A stretch of 40,303 nt of DNA from Rhodospirillales bacterium (GTDB lineage Bacteria; Pseudomonadota; Alphaproteobacteria; CACIAM-22H2). The notes beneath the pieces are model-generated. The model did no database searches. It saw only the letters and a list, made by a program, of their open reading frames with translations, and was not told where the DNA came from. The stretch covers positions 1 to 40,303 of the forward strand of contig CANFCX010000011.1 of the NCBI GenBank assembly GCA_947445225.1, written 5' to 3'. Every line of letters begins with the position of its first letter. Position 1 is the first letter of the stretch. Positions 28,649-37,689 of this stretch are shown here, piece by piece. Both the position numbers and the translations under genes were made by a program.

Positions 28649-29707
28649 TCAATTGATTTCAATAAGAGATACTTGACTTCCATGATGCCGCGCCAACCGC
28701 CCGGCCAACTCGAGTTCCAGGAAAACCCCGGAAACAACGGTGGGGGACAATTGGCACTGGCGAATGATTTCGTCAACCGGCGTCGGCGTCGGACTCAGTT
28801 TCGACAGGACCAATTGGCGTGCTGCCGCCATCGAATCTTCACCGGGCGCCAGAGTAGCCGGACTCGGGTCCGGCCTGGCTTCCGGGACGATCCGGGGCGG
28901 CACCGCAATTGCTCCCAATGCATTCATCACATCTTCGGCAGATTCTACGAGAGTGGCGCCTTTGCGGATGAGATCGTTGCCGCCGCGACAGCGCGGATCG
29001 AGCGGCGAGCCGGGAACGGCGAGAACCTCGCGGCCCTGTTCCAAGGCAAAGCGGGCGGTGATCAAGGAACCTGAGTGCAAGGACGCCTCGACCACCACGA
29101 CACCCGCCGCCAAGCCGGAAATGATGCGGTTGCGGCGCGGGAAGTGTCGGGCGACCGGTGTCGTGCCCAAGGGAATCTCGGAAAGGGCGGCGCCCGAGGC
29201 GGCGATCCGGGCGAGCAGCGGCGCATTTTCCGGGGGGTAGGGGACATCCACGCCGCCGGCCATGACCGCTACGGTGCCGGTGGCGAAGGCGCCTTCATGG
29301 GCCCCAGTATCGATGCCGCGGGCCAATCCGGAGACGACGATCAGCCCGGCGCGTCCAAGATCGGCCGCCATCTGGCGTGCGAACCGGACGCCGTTGGCAG
29401 ACGCGTTGCGGGCGCCCACGATGGCGACGATGGGCCGCGACAGCAGGGCGGCGGCGCCACGAACCAAGACCAGCGGCGGCGCGTCCTCGATGGCCGCGAG
29501 CGGCGCGGGATAGTCCGGTTCGGCCCAGGCGATAAGGGTCACGCCTTGTTTCCGGCAGGCCTCGATTTCCGCTTCGGCATCCTGAGTAGGGTACAGCGTG
29601 ATCGGCGCGCGCCTGCCGCCGCGCTTGGCCAGATCGGGCAATGCCGCCAGAGCCGCCCCGGCGCTCCCGAACCGCCGCACAAGTTGGAAAAAGGTGATGG
29701 GCCCCAC
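28649..29707 (-). CDS. dprA: DNA-processing protein DprA, start uncertain
   Basis: DprA loads RecA on incoming single-stranded DNA during transformation. The Rossmann-like core is clear (IVAIVGARNASANGVRFARQ, VVSGLARGIDTGAHEGAF, FPRRNRIISGLAAGVVVVEA, GREVLAVPGSPLDPRCRGGN) and a winged-helix domain ends the protein. GTG 29707 is the first standard start in frame, giving 352 residues that begin GPITFFQLVRRFG. The same frame stays open to a TGA at 29785-29783 and encodes family-like LTLDARERLDWLRLIRTEYV with no start codon. An ATG at 29802 begins a different frame (MSLARVDARRP), so one base may be missing between them. The gene follows plsY. Confidence 0.88.
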   Translation of the reverse strand: MGPITFFQLVRRFGSAGAALAALPDLAKRGGRRAPITLYPTQDAEAEIEACRKQGVTLIAWAEPDYPAPLAAIEDAPPLVLVRGAAALLSRPIVAIVGARNASANGVRFARQMAADLGRAGLIVVSGLARGIDTGAHEGAFATGTVAVMAGGVDVPYPPENAPLLARIAASGAALSEIPLGTTPVARHFPRRNRIISGLAAGVVVVEASLHSGSLITARFALEQGREVLAVPGSPLDPRCRGGNDLIRKGATLVESAEDVMNALGAIAVPPRIVPEARPDPSPATLAPGEDSMAAARQLVLSKLSPTPTPVDEIIRQCQLSPTVVSGVFLELELAGRLARHHGSQVSLIEIN

Positions 29708-29836
29708 ATATTCGGTGCGGATCAGCCGCAGCCAATCGAGGCGTTCGCGGGCATCGAGGGTGAGCGGCCGGGGCGGCGGGCGTCAACCCTGGCCAAGGAC
29801 ATGGGCTGAAACTCGACGGGACCCCAGCTCGGGACC

Positions 29837-30484
29837 TTAGCTAGAGACTTCCTTGGCCTTGTTCCGAGCGCCGCCGAAACTGATTTTCGACTCCGCCCCG
29901 GTCACCAGACGGCGAATATTGCCGATGTGTTTCAGCCAGACAACGATCGCAATAAATGACGTAAATTCAAGTCTCTGAATGTCATTTGTCCACCACCACG
30001 CGAATGCGGGGGCAAGTGCCATCGCGATAAGAGCGGCGAGCGAGGAATAACGAAAAGCCAAGGCCACGATCAGCCAAGTCAACGCGGAAAGCGCGCCTAC
30101 CGGCCAGTCCAGCGCCAGCAGCACACCAAGGGCGGTGGCGACGCCTTTGCCGCCCTTGAATCGCAGCCACACCGGCAGGAGGTGGCCGATGAAGGCGCCG
30201 CCTCCGGCCATGATCGCCATGTCCGGCCCCCATTGATCGGCGATCGCGACGGCCAGTGCTCCCTTGCCCCCATCAAGAATTAATGTAAGCAATGCCAGAT
30301 ATTTATTGCCAGTTCTTAGAACATTAGTTGCGCCAATGTTGCCGGAGCCGATCCGGCGCAGATCACCCAGGCCGGCAAGCCGCGTCAGGATCAGGCCGAA
30401 GGGGATGGCGCCCACCAAATAGCCGATCAGCGCCGCCGCATAGAACGGCCAAGTGAAGCTAAGTCCGCCCATGAGATGCGGCAT
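29837..30484 (-). CDS. plsY: Glycerol-3-phosphate acyltransferase PlsY
   Basis: This inner-membrane enzyme of 215 residues transfers the acyl group from acyl-phosphate to glycerol-3-phosphate, the first step of phospholipid synthesis. The conserved motifs are all present: LIGYLVGAIPFGLIL, GSGNIGATNVLR, DGGKGALAVAIAD and FKGGKGVATALG, with about five or six hydrophobic segments between. ATG 30484 begins one base after the pyrC' stop; ATG 30472 (MGGLSFTW) is the alternative. The minus-strand order pyrB-pyrC'-plsY-dprA-topA is typical of alphaproteobacteria. Confidence 0.94.
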   Translation of the reverse strand: MPHLMGGLSFTWPFYAAALIGYLVGAIPFGLILTRLAGLGDLRRIGSGNIGATNVLRTGNKYLALLTLILDGGKGALAVAIADQWGPDMAIMAGGGAFIGHLLPVWLRFKGGKGVATALGVLLALDWPVGALSALTWLIVALAFRYSSLAALIAMALAPAFAWWWTNDIQRLEFTSFIAIVVWLKHIGNIRRLVTGAESKISFGGARNKAKEVSS

Positions 30485-30485
30485 A

Positions 30486-31808
30486 TCAGGCCCCTAGGGT
30501 GAAGATCGTGCGGCCGCCGACCACGGTGCGCAGGACCCGTCCTTGGGCCGGCCGGCCGTCGAAGGGTGAGTTTTTCGACTTGCTCAGGAACCGCGCCTCC
30601 TTGATGCGCCAGGCGCGGTCCGGATCGAAGACGATGATGTCGGCCGGTTCGCCCCGTTTCAGGCGGCCACCGGGAAGCGAGAGTATCTCGGCCGGCCGGC
30701 GGGTCAGCTTGCGGAGTACCTCGAGCAGGGAGAGGTGGCCGTTATGAAAAAGCTCCAGCGACACACACAACAGGGTTTCGAGTCCGATCATGCCGAAGGC
30801 GGCCTGGGCGAAGGGCAGGCGCTTGCTGTCCTGGTCGTGGGGGGAATGGTCGCTGGCGATGGCGTCGATGGTGCCGTCTTTCAGGCCGGCGACCACGGCG
30901 CGGCGATCGGTCTCGCTACGCAGCGGTGGCGACAGCTTGGCGAAGGTCCGGTAGTCGCCGACGGCGAGTTCGTTGAGGGCGAAATAGGGTGGCGCCGTGT
31001 CGCAGCTCACCGCCAGGCCGCGGGCCTTTGCCGCGCGCACGACATCGATCGCGGCGGCGGTCGATAGGTGGGCGACGTGATAATGCCCCCCGGTGATCTC
31101 GACGAGCCGCAGGTCGCGTTCGACCATCATTGCTTCGGCCACCGACGAAATGCCCTGCAGGCCGAGACGGGTGGCGATTTCGCCTTCGTTCATGGCTCCG
31201 CCGGCGGCGAGCCCAGGTTCTTCCGGATGCTGCACGATCACCCGGTCGAAGGCGCGGGCATAACTCAAGGCTCGGCGCATGACCCGGGAATCGGCCACGG
31301 CCTGGGTGCCATCGGTGAAACCGACGGCGCCGGCGGCTGCCAACAGGCCGATCTCGGTCATTTCCTTTCCGCCGAGGCCCTTGGTGACCGCCGCGTAGGG
31401 ATGGATATGCACGAGCCCGGTTTCCCGCGCCCGCCGGGCGATGAATTCGACCAAGGCGACATCGTCGATCACCGGCTTGGTATTGGGCAGGCAGACCATG
31501 CGCGTGATGCCGCCGGCGGCGGCGGCGAGGCTCGCGCTTTCCATGGTTTCCTTGTGCTCTTCGCCGGGATCGCGGAGTTGCACGCGCATATCGACGAGGC
31601 CGGGCGCTAGGCACATTCCCCCGCAATCGACGATTTCGGCATCGCCGGGCCTCCCGTCGCGGAACAGGCCGGCGCCAACATCGACGATGGCTCCATCCTC
31701 AACCAACAGGCCGCCGGGAGCGTCCAGCCCGCTGCCAGGATCGAGCAGCCGGGCGTTGAGGTAGGCGACGCGGCCTGGCTTTGCGGTCGAGATTCGCTCG
31801 GCGCTCAT
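30486..31808 (-). CDS. pyrC: Dihydroorotase-like protein lacking the HxH metal motif (PyrC')
   Basis: This encodes 440 residues of the class I dihydroorotase family. The fold landmarks are LAPGLVDMRVQLRDPGEEH, GFTDGTQAV, VIVQHPEEPGL, HYHVAHLST and DAIASDHSPHDQDSK. In active enzymes the first motif reads D-x-H-x-H-L-R; here both histidines are replaced (R and Q), so two zinc ligands are missing, while the later His and Asp positions remain. Pseudomonas PyrC' proteins with the same loss are inactive subunits that hold aspartate carbamoyltransferase together. The pyrB gene directly upstream, three bases away, supports that role. A separate active dihydroorotase would then be expected elsewhere in the genome. 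Confidence 0.9.
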   Translation of the reverse strand: MSAERISTAKPGRVAYLNARLLDPGSGLDAPGGLLVEDGAIVDVGAGLFRDGRPGDAEIVDCGGMCLAPGLVDMRVQLRDPGEEHKETMESASLAAAAGGITRMVCLPNTKPVIDDVALVEFIARRARETGLVHIHPYAAVTKGLGGKEMTEIGLLAAAGAVGFTDGTQAVADSRVMRRALSYARAFDRVIVQHPEEPGLAAGGAMNEGEIATRLGLQGISSVAEAMMVERDLRLVEITGGHYHVAHLSTAAAIDVVRAAKARGLAVSCDTAPPYFALNELAVGDYRTFAKLSPPLRSETDRRAVVAGLKDGTIDAIASDHSPHDQDSKRLPFAQAAFGMIGLETLLCVSLELFHNGHLSLLEVLRKLTRRPAEILSLPGGRLKRGEPADIIVFDPDRAWRIKEARFLSKSKNSPFDGRPAQGRVLRTVVGGRTIFTLGA

Positions 31809-31811
31809 GAT

Positions 31812-32774
31812 TTAGGTCGCGGCTTCGTTTGATTGCAGATTGCGGGTCAGGATATCGAGGCACGCCATGCGCACGGCGACACCCATTTCGACCTGCTCCC
31901 GGATCAGGCTGCGGTCGATGTCGTCGGCGACCTCGCTGTCGATCTCCACGCCGCGGTTCATCGGCCCCGGATGCATGATCAGGGCGTCGGGCTTGGCGAC
32001 TTCGAGCTTCGCGTAATCGAGCCCGTAGAAGCGGAAATATTCGCGGATGGAGGGTACGAAGCTGCCCTGCATACGTTCCGTCTGAAGGCGCAGCATCATG
32101 ACGATATCGCAATCGCGCAGCCCGGCGCGCATGTCGGTGAACACTTCGACACCCATCCGGTCGATACACGCCGGCAACAAAGTGGGCGGAGCCACGACCC
32201 GAACCCGCGCGCCCATCGCCGTCAGCAGATGAATATTCGAGCGCGCGACCCGGCTATGCATGATGTCGCCGCAGATGGCAACGGTCAGCCCCTGCAGGCT
32301 GCCCCGGCGGCGGCGGATGGCGAGCGCATCCAAAAGCGCCTGGGTCGGATGTTCGTGGGTGCCGTCGCCGGCATTGATGACGGCGCAATTGACCTTTTCC
32401 GACAAAAGCTTGACCGCGCCGCTGTCGGGATGGCGCACGACCAGAACGTCGGGATGCATGGCGTTTAGGGTCATCGCCGTGTCGATCAGGGTTTCGCCCT
32501 TTTTCACCGAGCTGACCTCGGCCGACATATTGATGACGTCGCCGCCCAGTCGCTTTCCCGCCAGCTCGAACGATGTGCGAGTCCGCGTCGAGGATTCGAA
32601 GAACAGATTGATGATCGTGCGCCCGCGCAGCAGGGTTGCCTTCTTATCCGCGGCGCGACTTTGCTTGATATAGGATTCCGAAAGATCGAGAAGCAGAGTG
32701 ATCTCGTCGGGAGAGAGCCCCTCTACGCCAAGCAGGTGGCGATGGGCAAAGCGAACGCTCGTTGCGGCAGTCAT
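31812..32774 (-). CDS. pyrB: Aspartate carbamoyltransferase catalytic subunit
   Basis: This enzyme of 320 residues joins carbamoyl phosphate and aspartate, the first committed step of pyrimidine synthesis. The carbamoyl phosphate loop [17 protein letters not shown] and the HPTQALLD motif are intact, as are [17 protein letters not shown] and the C-terminal [12 protein letters not shown]. The open frame extends to 32852, but ATG 32774 ([19 protein letters not shown]) gives the normal length. No pyrI regulatory gene is nearby, which fits the class that assembles with a PyrC-type subunit. It is divergent from anmK, 86 bases away. Confidence 0.95.
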   Translation of the reverse strand: MTAATSVRFAHRHLLGVEGLSPDEITLLLDLSESYIKQSRAADKKATLLRGRTIINLFFESSTRTRTSFELAGKRLGGDVINMSAEVSSVKKGETLIDTAMTLNAMHPDVLVVRHPDSGAVKLLSEKVNCAVINAGDGTHEHPTQALLDALAIRRRRGSLQGLTVAICGDIMHSRVARSNIHLLTAMGARVRVVAPPTLLPACIDRMGVEVFTDMRAGLRDCDIVMMLRLQTERMQGSFVPSIREYFRFYGLDYAKLEVAKPDALIMHPGPMNRGVEIDSEVADDIDRSLIREQVEMGVAVRMACLDILTRNLQSNEAAT

Positions 32775-32860
32775 CAAAGCGCGACTATAGGGCCGAGCGG
32801 GGAAGCCGGCTAGACTCCGAAATCGGCCGAGCCGTGGCGATGGAGCGGGCAAGGAGCGAT

Positions 32861-33931
32861 ATGCACGCGCTGGGACTTATGAGCGGGACGTCGCTTGATG
32901 GCATCGATGTCGCGGCGATCCGCACCGACGGCGAGACGGTCGAGGGTTTCGGCCCGGCATTGACCGTGCCCTATACCGACGTGCTGCGGCGGCGATTGCG
33001 GTCGATCCTTGGTGGAAACGGCGCGGTGGCCGAAGTCGAACACGACCTGACGCTCGCCCATGCGGAGGCCGTCAAAGCGTTTTGCGTCGCCTTCAAGGTT
33101 GGTGTGAAGGACTTCGGAGTCATCGGGTTCCATGGCCACACCATTCTGCATCGCCCGCAAGACCGGCGGACCTGGCAAATCGGCGACGGCGCATTACTGG
33201 CGCGCCTCACCGGAATCGAGGTTGTCTCCGATTTTCGCAGTGCCGACGTGGCGGCCGGGGGGCAGGGCGCCCCGCTTGTGCCGCTGTATCACCAGGCGTT
33301 AGCGCGGCATTTGCCCCGACCTACGGCCGTGCTCAATATCGGCGGCGTGGCGAACGTGACCTGGATCGGCGCCGGCGAAGCGATCCTGGCCTTCGACACC
33401 GGGCCGGGCAACGCACTGATGGATGATTGGGCGTTGGCCTGGACCGGGCTGCCCTTGGACCGCGATGGCGCGCTGGCTCGCGCCGGCCGCGCCGACGACG
33501 CTGTGCTCGCGCGGCTTTGCCGGCATCCCTTTTTCGATCGAAAACCGCCCAAATCGCTGGACCGCGACGATTTCGCCCGCCATGCGGCGTTGACACTGGC
33601 GGTCTGCGACGGCGCCGCGACGCTCGCCGCCTTCACCGTGCGGGCCGTGGCGATGGCCGAGGGCCACATGCCGGTTCCGCCGCTGCAATGGATCGTCACC
33701 GGTGGGGGCCGTCACAACCCCGTGCTGATGGCGGAGCTGGTGCGTTCGGTGGACGGCGACGTGATGACCGCGGAATCGGTAGGCTGGGATGGCGACGCCT
33801 TGGAGGCGCAGGCTTTCGCCTTTCTCGCCGTCCGCTCGTTGCGTGGATTGCCCATCAGTCTACCCGCGACGACGGGCGTGGTCCGGCCGATGATGGGAGG
33901 GCGGCGCTTCAGCCCTAACGTCGTGGGTTGA
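32861..33931 (+). CDS. anmK: Anhydro-N-acetylmuramic acid kinase
   Basis: This enzyme of 356 residues opens the anhydro ring and phosphorylates anhydro-N-acetylmuramic acid, returning cell-wall fragments to metabolism. The start [20 protein letters not shown] is the family signature, followed by [38 protein letters not shown] and a late [16 protein letters not shown] 32861 follows AAGGAG at 32851-32856; an in-frame ATG at 32840 would add seven residues. The gene faces away from pyrB. It ends five bases before the convergent hydrolase gene. Confidence 0.94.
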   Translation: MHALGLMSGTSLDGIDVAAIRTDGETVEGFGPALTVPYTDVLRRRLRSILGGNGAVAEVEHDLTLAHAEAVKAFCVAFKVGVKDFGVIGFHGHTILHRPQDRRTWQIGDGALLARLTGIEVVSDFRSADVAAGGQGAPLVPLYHQALARHLPRPTAVLNIGGVANVTWIGAGEAILAFDTGPGNALMDDWALAWTGLPLDRDGALARAGRADDAVLARLCRHPFFDRKPPKSLDRDDFARHAALTLAVCDGAATLAAFTVRAVAMAEGHMPVPPLQWIVTGGGRHNPVLMAELVRSVDGDVMTAESVGWDGDALEAQAFAFLAVRSLRGLPISLPATTGVVRPMMGGRRFSPNVVG

Positions 33932-33935
33932 AGGT

Positions 33936-34598
33936 TTAGGTCGCCGCGCGTTTGACCTTGGGTGCCATCGCCGCCGTCAAATAGCTCTCCACATGGGCCT
34001 CGAGTTTGTCGAGTTTGTCGGTGAAGAAATGGTTGGCGCCCTTGATGACCCGATGATCGATTTCAATGTCGCGCTGATTGGACAGCTTGGCGACAAGTTT
34101 GCTTACGGCTTCTCCCGGCACCAACTCGTCGCGGTCGCCGTGAATGATGAGTCCCGACGCCGGGCATGGCGCTAGAAACGTGAAATCGTAGAAATTGGCG
34201 GGCGGCGCCACCGAGACGAATGACTCGATTTCGGGACGCCGCATCAAAAGCTGCATCCCGATCCAGGCACCGAAGGAAAATCCCGCGATCCAGCAGGTGC
34301 TGGCATTGGGGTTGTAGGTCTGCAGCCAATCCAGCGCCGCGGCGGCGTCGCTCAATTCGCCCTCGCCACGGCCGAAGGAGCCTTGCGAACGGCCGACGCC
34401 GCGGAAATTGAAGCGGAGCGTCGAAAACCCCTGACGGACGAAGGTATGAAACAACGTGTATACGACTTTGTTGTTCATGGTCCCGCCGTGCCGCGGATTC
34501 GGGTGCAGCAGAAGCGCGATTCCCGCGGTCGGCAGCTTGCCGGGCTGATAACGGCCCTCGAGCCGTCCTTCGGGACCGTTGATAATCACATCGGGCAT
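33936..34598 (-). CDS. Alpha/beta hydrolase of unknown substrate
   Basis: This encodes 220 residues. The fold signs are LLLHPNPRHGGTMNNKV at the oxyanion region, FSTLRFNFRGVGRSQG, the nucleophile elbow AGFSFGAWIG (serine in G-F-S-F-G), an acid in IIHGDRDELVP and a late histidine in IKGANHFFTDKLDKLE. These make a complete Ser-Asp-His triad. Proteins of this size and pattern are widespread in alphaproteobacteria as predicted esterases or hydrolases, without known substrate. ATG 34598 (MPDVIINGPEGRLEG) is chosen; the open frame runs further up without similarity. It is divergent from cysE across a 215-bp control region. Confidence 0.85.
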   Translation of the reverse strand: MPDVIINGPEGRLEGRYQPGKLPTAGIALLLHPNPRHGGTMNNKVVYTLFHTFVRQGFSTLRFNFRGVGRSQGSFGRGEGELSDAAAALDWLQTYNPNASTCWIAGFSFGAWIGMQLLMRRPEIESFVSVAPPANFYDFTFLAPCPASGLIIHGDRDELVPGEAVSKLVAKLSNQRDIEIDHRVIKGANHFFTDKLDKLEAHVESYLTAAMAPKVKRAAT

Positions 34599-34696
34599 TT
34601 TTTGCTCACGCGCACAACATTCGGTGAACCGGAAATCTGGTTGATTTTCGGGGGGTTGGAACAGGCAAACTGGGCGGCAATCGTCCCCGCCCAAAC

Positions 34697-34725
34697 TTGA
34701 CTAATTTGGTCTGATAACTTATAAA
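34697..34725 (+). promoter_or_regulatory. Sigma-70-type promoter for the cysE gene group
   Basis: A -35 box TTGACT (34697-34702) and a -10 box TATAAA (34720-34725) are separated by exactly 17 bases in an AT-rich stretch of the region between the hydrolase and cysE. Transcription would start near 34732, leaving a leader of about 80 bases. The leader holds an imperfect inverted repeat (CTTGGT near 34770 and ACCAAG near 34790) of unknown meaning. No strong Shine-Dalgarno sequence precedes the cysE ATG. Confidence 0.65.
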
Positions 34726-34813
34726 GTTCCACAGAGGCCTTGGTTTTCGGCTTATTTCCTTGGTGGTCAAAACCGCCGACCAAGCCGCCATGCCACTATA
34801 GATAGTTACCCTA

Positions 34814-35545
34814 ATGATATTCAAGAATCTTCGCGATGATGTCGATGCGATCATGCACCGCGACCCTGCCGCGCGCTCGCGGCTTGAGGTCATGATCTGT
34901 TATCCGGGACTTCATGCGTTGATTCTGCATCGGTTGGCGCATGCCCTTTGGATGAGGGACTGGCGGCTGCTTGGCCGCATGACCTCGCAATTCGCCCGCT
35001 GGATGACTGGGATCGAGATTCATCCTGGCGCTACCATCGGTCGCCGTTTCTTCGTCGATCACGGCATGGGTGTGGTGATCGGTGAAACCGCGGAGATCGG
35101 CAACGACGTGACCCTGTATCAAGGCGTGACGCTGGGCGGCACATCGTTGAATGTCGGCAAGCGTCATCCCACACTTGAAGACGGCGTTATCGTCGGGGCG
35201 GGCGCCAAGGTTCTGGGGCCGATCGTGTTGCACGAAGGCGCGCGCGTCGGTTCCAATGCCGTCGTTCTCTCGGAGGTTCCGCGCGGCGCTTCGGTGGTCG
35301 GAATTCCCGCGAAAGTGGTCGCGCCAAAGGAAAAAAGCAAAGAGCCGAAGGGTTTCTGCGCTTATGGGACGCCGAGCGAAGGTTTGCCCGATCCGGTGGC
35401 CCGCGCCATCGATGGGTTATGCGCGGAACTGGTGCAATTGCGGGCACGTCTCGAAGAGGTCGAACGCCGGCAGCCGGCGCGCGATGTCGAAGGCGGCCGC
35501 GCCGATTCCAGCGCCGCGGCCGTCCGTTCCCGCAACGGGAGCTAG
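34814..35545 (+). CDS. cysE: Serine O-acetyltransferase
   Basis: This enzyme of 243 residues acetylates serine to O-acetylserine, the precursor for cysteine. It has a short N-terminal helical region ([20 protein letters not shown]) and a left-handed beta-helix of hexapeptide repeats ([40 protein letters not shown]), with the catalytic histidine in FVDHGMG. The compact form resembles EpsC/CysE proteins. The C-terminal 50 residues are a charged extension ([20 protein letters not shown]) that may be a short coiled coil. iscR begins 15 bases after the stop, so cysteine supply and Fe-S control are probably co-transcribed. Confidence 0.94.
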   Translation: MIFKNLRDDVDAIMHRDPAARSRLEVMICYPGLHALILHRLAHALWMRDWRLLGRMTSQFARWMTGIEIHPGATIGRRFFVDHGMGVVIGETAEIGNDVTLYQGVTLGGTSLNVGKRHPTLEDGVIVGAGAKVLGPIVLHEGARVGSNAVVLSEVPRGASVVGIPAKVVAPKEKSKEPKGFCAYGTPSEGLPDPVARAIDGLCAELVQLRARLEEVERRQPARDVEGGRADSSAAAVRSRNGS

Positions 35546-35559
35546 GGTCGGAGGTCGGC

Positions 35560-36030
35560 GTGAGACTCAGCGCGAAAGGCCGCTATGCGGTCATGGCCTT
35601 GGTCGATCTGGCCAACCATAACCGCGGCGCGCCCGTGGCCTTAGCCGACATCGCAGAACGTCAGGACATTTCCCTGTCCTATCTAGAGCAGCTTTTCGCG
35701 AAACTGCGCCGCGCCAATCTGGTGAAGAGCGTTCGTGGGCCCGGTGGCGGATATCTGTTGGCCGACACACCCGAGCGGACGCTCATCGCCGACATCGTCC
35801 TTGCCGTGGATGAGCCGATTCCGGCGACCCGATGCACACCCGCGGCGCCCGAAGGTTGCAGCGGCAGTCCCGAACGGTGCCCGACGCACGATCTGTGGGA
35901 GGCCCTGGGAAATCAGATCTTTCACTATCTGCGTTCCGTGTCGGTCGCGGACGTCTGCCTGCGCCGCGTTCCCCTAGGGCAACTAGGTCCCGGAGGCAGC
36001 CCACCGCCGCACACGGCGATGGCGCAATAG
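35560..36030 (+). CDS. iscR: Rrf2-family Fe-S regulator, IscR type
   Basis: This encodes 156 residues. The winged-helix DNA-binding part begins MRLSAKGRYAVMALVDLANH and includes DISLSYLEQLFAKLRRANLV and RGPGGGYLLA. The cluster-binding region has cysteines 92, 100 and 107 and histidine 110 (C-x7-C-x6-C-x2-H), matching the Cys3-His ligation of the [2Fe-2S] cluster in IscR, with slightly wider spacing than in E. coli. It should sense Fe-S status and control cluster-assembly genes. The start is GTG 35560 behind GGAGG (35550-35554). A cysteine desulfurase gene follows after 27 bases. Confidence 0.92.
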   Translation: MRLSAKGRYAVMALVDLANHNRGAPVALADIAERQDISLSYLEQLFAKLRRANLVKSVRGPGGGYLLADTPERTLIADIVLAVDEPIPATRCTPAAPEGCSGSPERCPTHDLWEALGNQIFHYLRSVSVADVCLRRVPLGQLGPGGSPPPHTAMAQ

Positions 36031-36057
36031 ACGCTGTCAACACCAGAATCGGCCGGC

Positions 36058-37212
36058 ATGGTCGAAAACATCGCTTATTTGGACCACAACGCCGGCACAC
36101 CGGTGCGCGCTGGCGTCGTCGCGGCGGTTGCCGAAGCCCTGGCGCGGACGGGCAATCCTTCGTCCGTGCACCGATATGGCCGGCTGGCGCGCCGTGTGAT
36201 CGAGGATTCACGGGAACGAGTCGCGGCGCTGGTGGATGCACCCGCGCACGGCGTGATTTTTACCGGCAGTGGCACCGAGGCGGACAATCTGGCGCTGCGC
36301 GGCGCCGGACGGCCGTGCTTGGCGACCGCGGTCGAACACGATGCCGTGTTGCAGGCGGTTCCCGATTTGGTGCAGCTGGCCGTCGATGGCGACGGGGTTG
36401 TCGATCTTGACGAGTTGCAGGCGAGACTGACCGCTCTGGGCAGACCGGCGGTCGTTTCGGTCATGTTCGCCAACAACGAAACTGGCGTCATTCAGCCGAT
36501 CGCCGAGGTCGTGCGCGTGGCCCATGAACATGGCGCGTGGGTTCATTGCGATGCCATCCAGGCGGCGGGGAAGGTTCCGGTATCGATGCGGCGCTTGGGC
36601 GTTGATTTGTTGTCCCTCTCGGCCCACAAACTCGGCGGTCCGCCCGGCATCGGGGCCTTGGTCATTGCCGACGGCGTTGCCCTCTCGCCCATGATCCGAG
36701 GTGGCGGGCAGGAGAGGGGCCGCCGCGCGGGCACGGAGAATTTGCCGGCGATTGCCGGGTTCGGTGTCGCTGCCGAAATCGCGAAAGCCGCCTTGACGGA
36801 AGCGGAAGGTTTGACCGCTCTGCGGGATGAACTTGAAGCGGGACTAAAGAACGTGTGCCCCGAGATGGCGATATTCGGTAGCCGGGTAGCAAGGTTGCCC
36901 AATACCTCCTGTATCGCGATGCCCGGCGTCAGCAGCGAAACCCAGGTGATGGCTTTCGATCTGGCTGGATTGGCGGTCAGCGCCGGCGCCGCCTGTTCAT
37001 CGGGCAAGGTTCGCGCCTCTCATGTGCTGCGCGCGATGGGTGTGCCAGTGGAGATCGCGGCTACGGCGATACGTGTCAGCCTGGGATGGACAAACCGGGC
37101 AGACGACGTCCGCCGCTTTGTTGCCGCCTGGTCCGCGCTTTATGGCCGGTTGGGCATGGGCGTTGTCAGTGCACCGACGACGAACCATATTGTGGATAGA
37201 CGCAAAGGATGA
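36058..37212 (+). CDS. Cysteine desulfurase (IscS/NifS family)
   Basis: This PLP enzyme of 384 residues takes sulfur from cysteine as a persulfide for Fe-S clusters and tRNA thiolation. The sequence opens IAYLDHNAGTPVR and has the FTGSGTEADNLAL and FANNETGVIQPI motifs. PLP lysine 191 lies in LSAHKLGGPPGIG, and the persulfide cysteine 313 lies in SAGAACSSGKVRASHVL. The short active-site loop with SSG is that of class I (IscS/NifS) desulfurases. The protein is somewhat shorter than E. coli IscS (404). It sits between iscR and a HesB-type carrier, with mnmA nearby, which fits a general sulfur donor. Confidence 0.92.
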   Translation: MVENIAYLDHNAGTPVRAGVVAAVAEALARTGNPSSVHRYGRLARRVIEDSRERVAALVDAPAHGVIFTGSGTEADNLALRGAGRPCLATAVEHDAVLQAVPDLVQLAVDGDGVVDLDELQARLTALGRPAVVSVMFANNETGVIQPIAEVVRVAHEHGAWVHCDAIQAAGKVPVSMRRLGVDLLSLSAHKLGGPPGIGALVIADGVALSPMIRGGGQERGRRAGTENLPAIAGFGVAAEIAKAALTEAEGLTALRDELEAGLKNVCPEMAIFGSRVARLPNTSCIAMPGVSSETQVMAFDLAGLAVSAGAACSSGKVRASHVLRAMGVPVEIAATAIRVSLGWTNRADDVRRFVAAWSALYGRLGMGVVSAPTTNHIVDRRKG

Positions 37213-37219
37213 ACGAACC

Positions 37220-37594
37220 GTGACGACACAATTGAATGTCTCGACCAGGACGCCGCGCAATCGCCCGCCCCCCTTCACTTTGACCGAAGCGGCGGTGGCG
37301 CGGGTCAAGCAATTGCTCGAGGGCCGGGATCGGCCGGCGGTCGGTCTGCGCGTCGGCGTCCGGTCGCGGGGCTGTTCGGGCCTGTCCTATACCATCGAGT
37401 TCGCGGACGCGAAGGATGCCAAGGACGAGGTCGTCGAGGCCGGTGGTGTCACCGTCCTCATCGATCGCAAATCGACGCTTTATGTCCTGGGCACCGAAAT
37501 GGATTTCGTCGAGGACAAGCTCCAATCGCGCTTCGTGTTCCGCAATCCCAATGAGAAGGGCCGCTGCGGCTGCGGGGAATCCTTCCACGTCTGA
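37220..37594 (+). CDS. A-type Fe-S carrier protein (HesB/IscA/SufA)
   Basis: This encodes 124 residues. After a short N-terminal extension the domain reads [19 protein letters not shown], with [18 protein letters not shown] and the C-terminal CGCGESFHV. The three conserved cysteines are at 52, 116 and 118, the ligands used to carry a [2Fe-2S] or [4Fe-4S] cluster to target proteins. GTG 37220 is taken as the start ([15 protein letters not shown]); no ATG fits in frame nearby. The gene begins seven bases after the desulfurase stop. Whether it acts as IscA, SufA or ErpA cannot be told from sequence. Confidence 0.92.
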   Translation: MTTQLNVSTRTPRNRPPPFTLTEAAVARVKQLLEGRDRPAVGLRVGVRSRGCSGLSYTIEFADAKDAKDEVVEAGGVTVLIDRKSTLYVLGTEMDFVEDKLQSRFVFRNPNEKGRCGCGESFHV

Positions 37595-37689
37595 GCCGCC
37601 CTCTCGATCGGGCAAACCCATCGCCAGCATTGCGGCCGACCGCGGCAACGGCTAAACCGTGTTCCTTTCATTGGACAATGCGGGTTGCG

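Noticed and set aside
30735-31610. Plus-strand open frames opposite pyrC'
   Set aside because: They mirror the dihydroorotase-like gene and have no independent signals.
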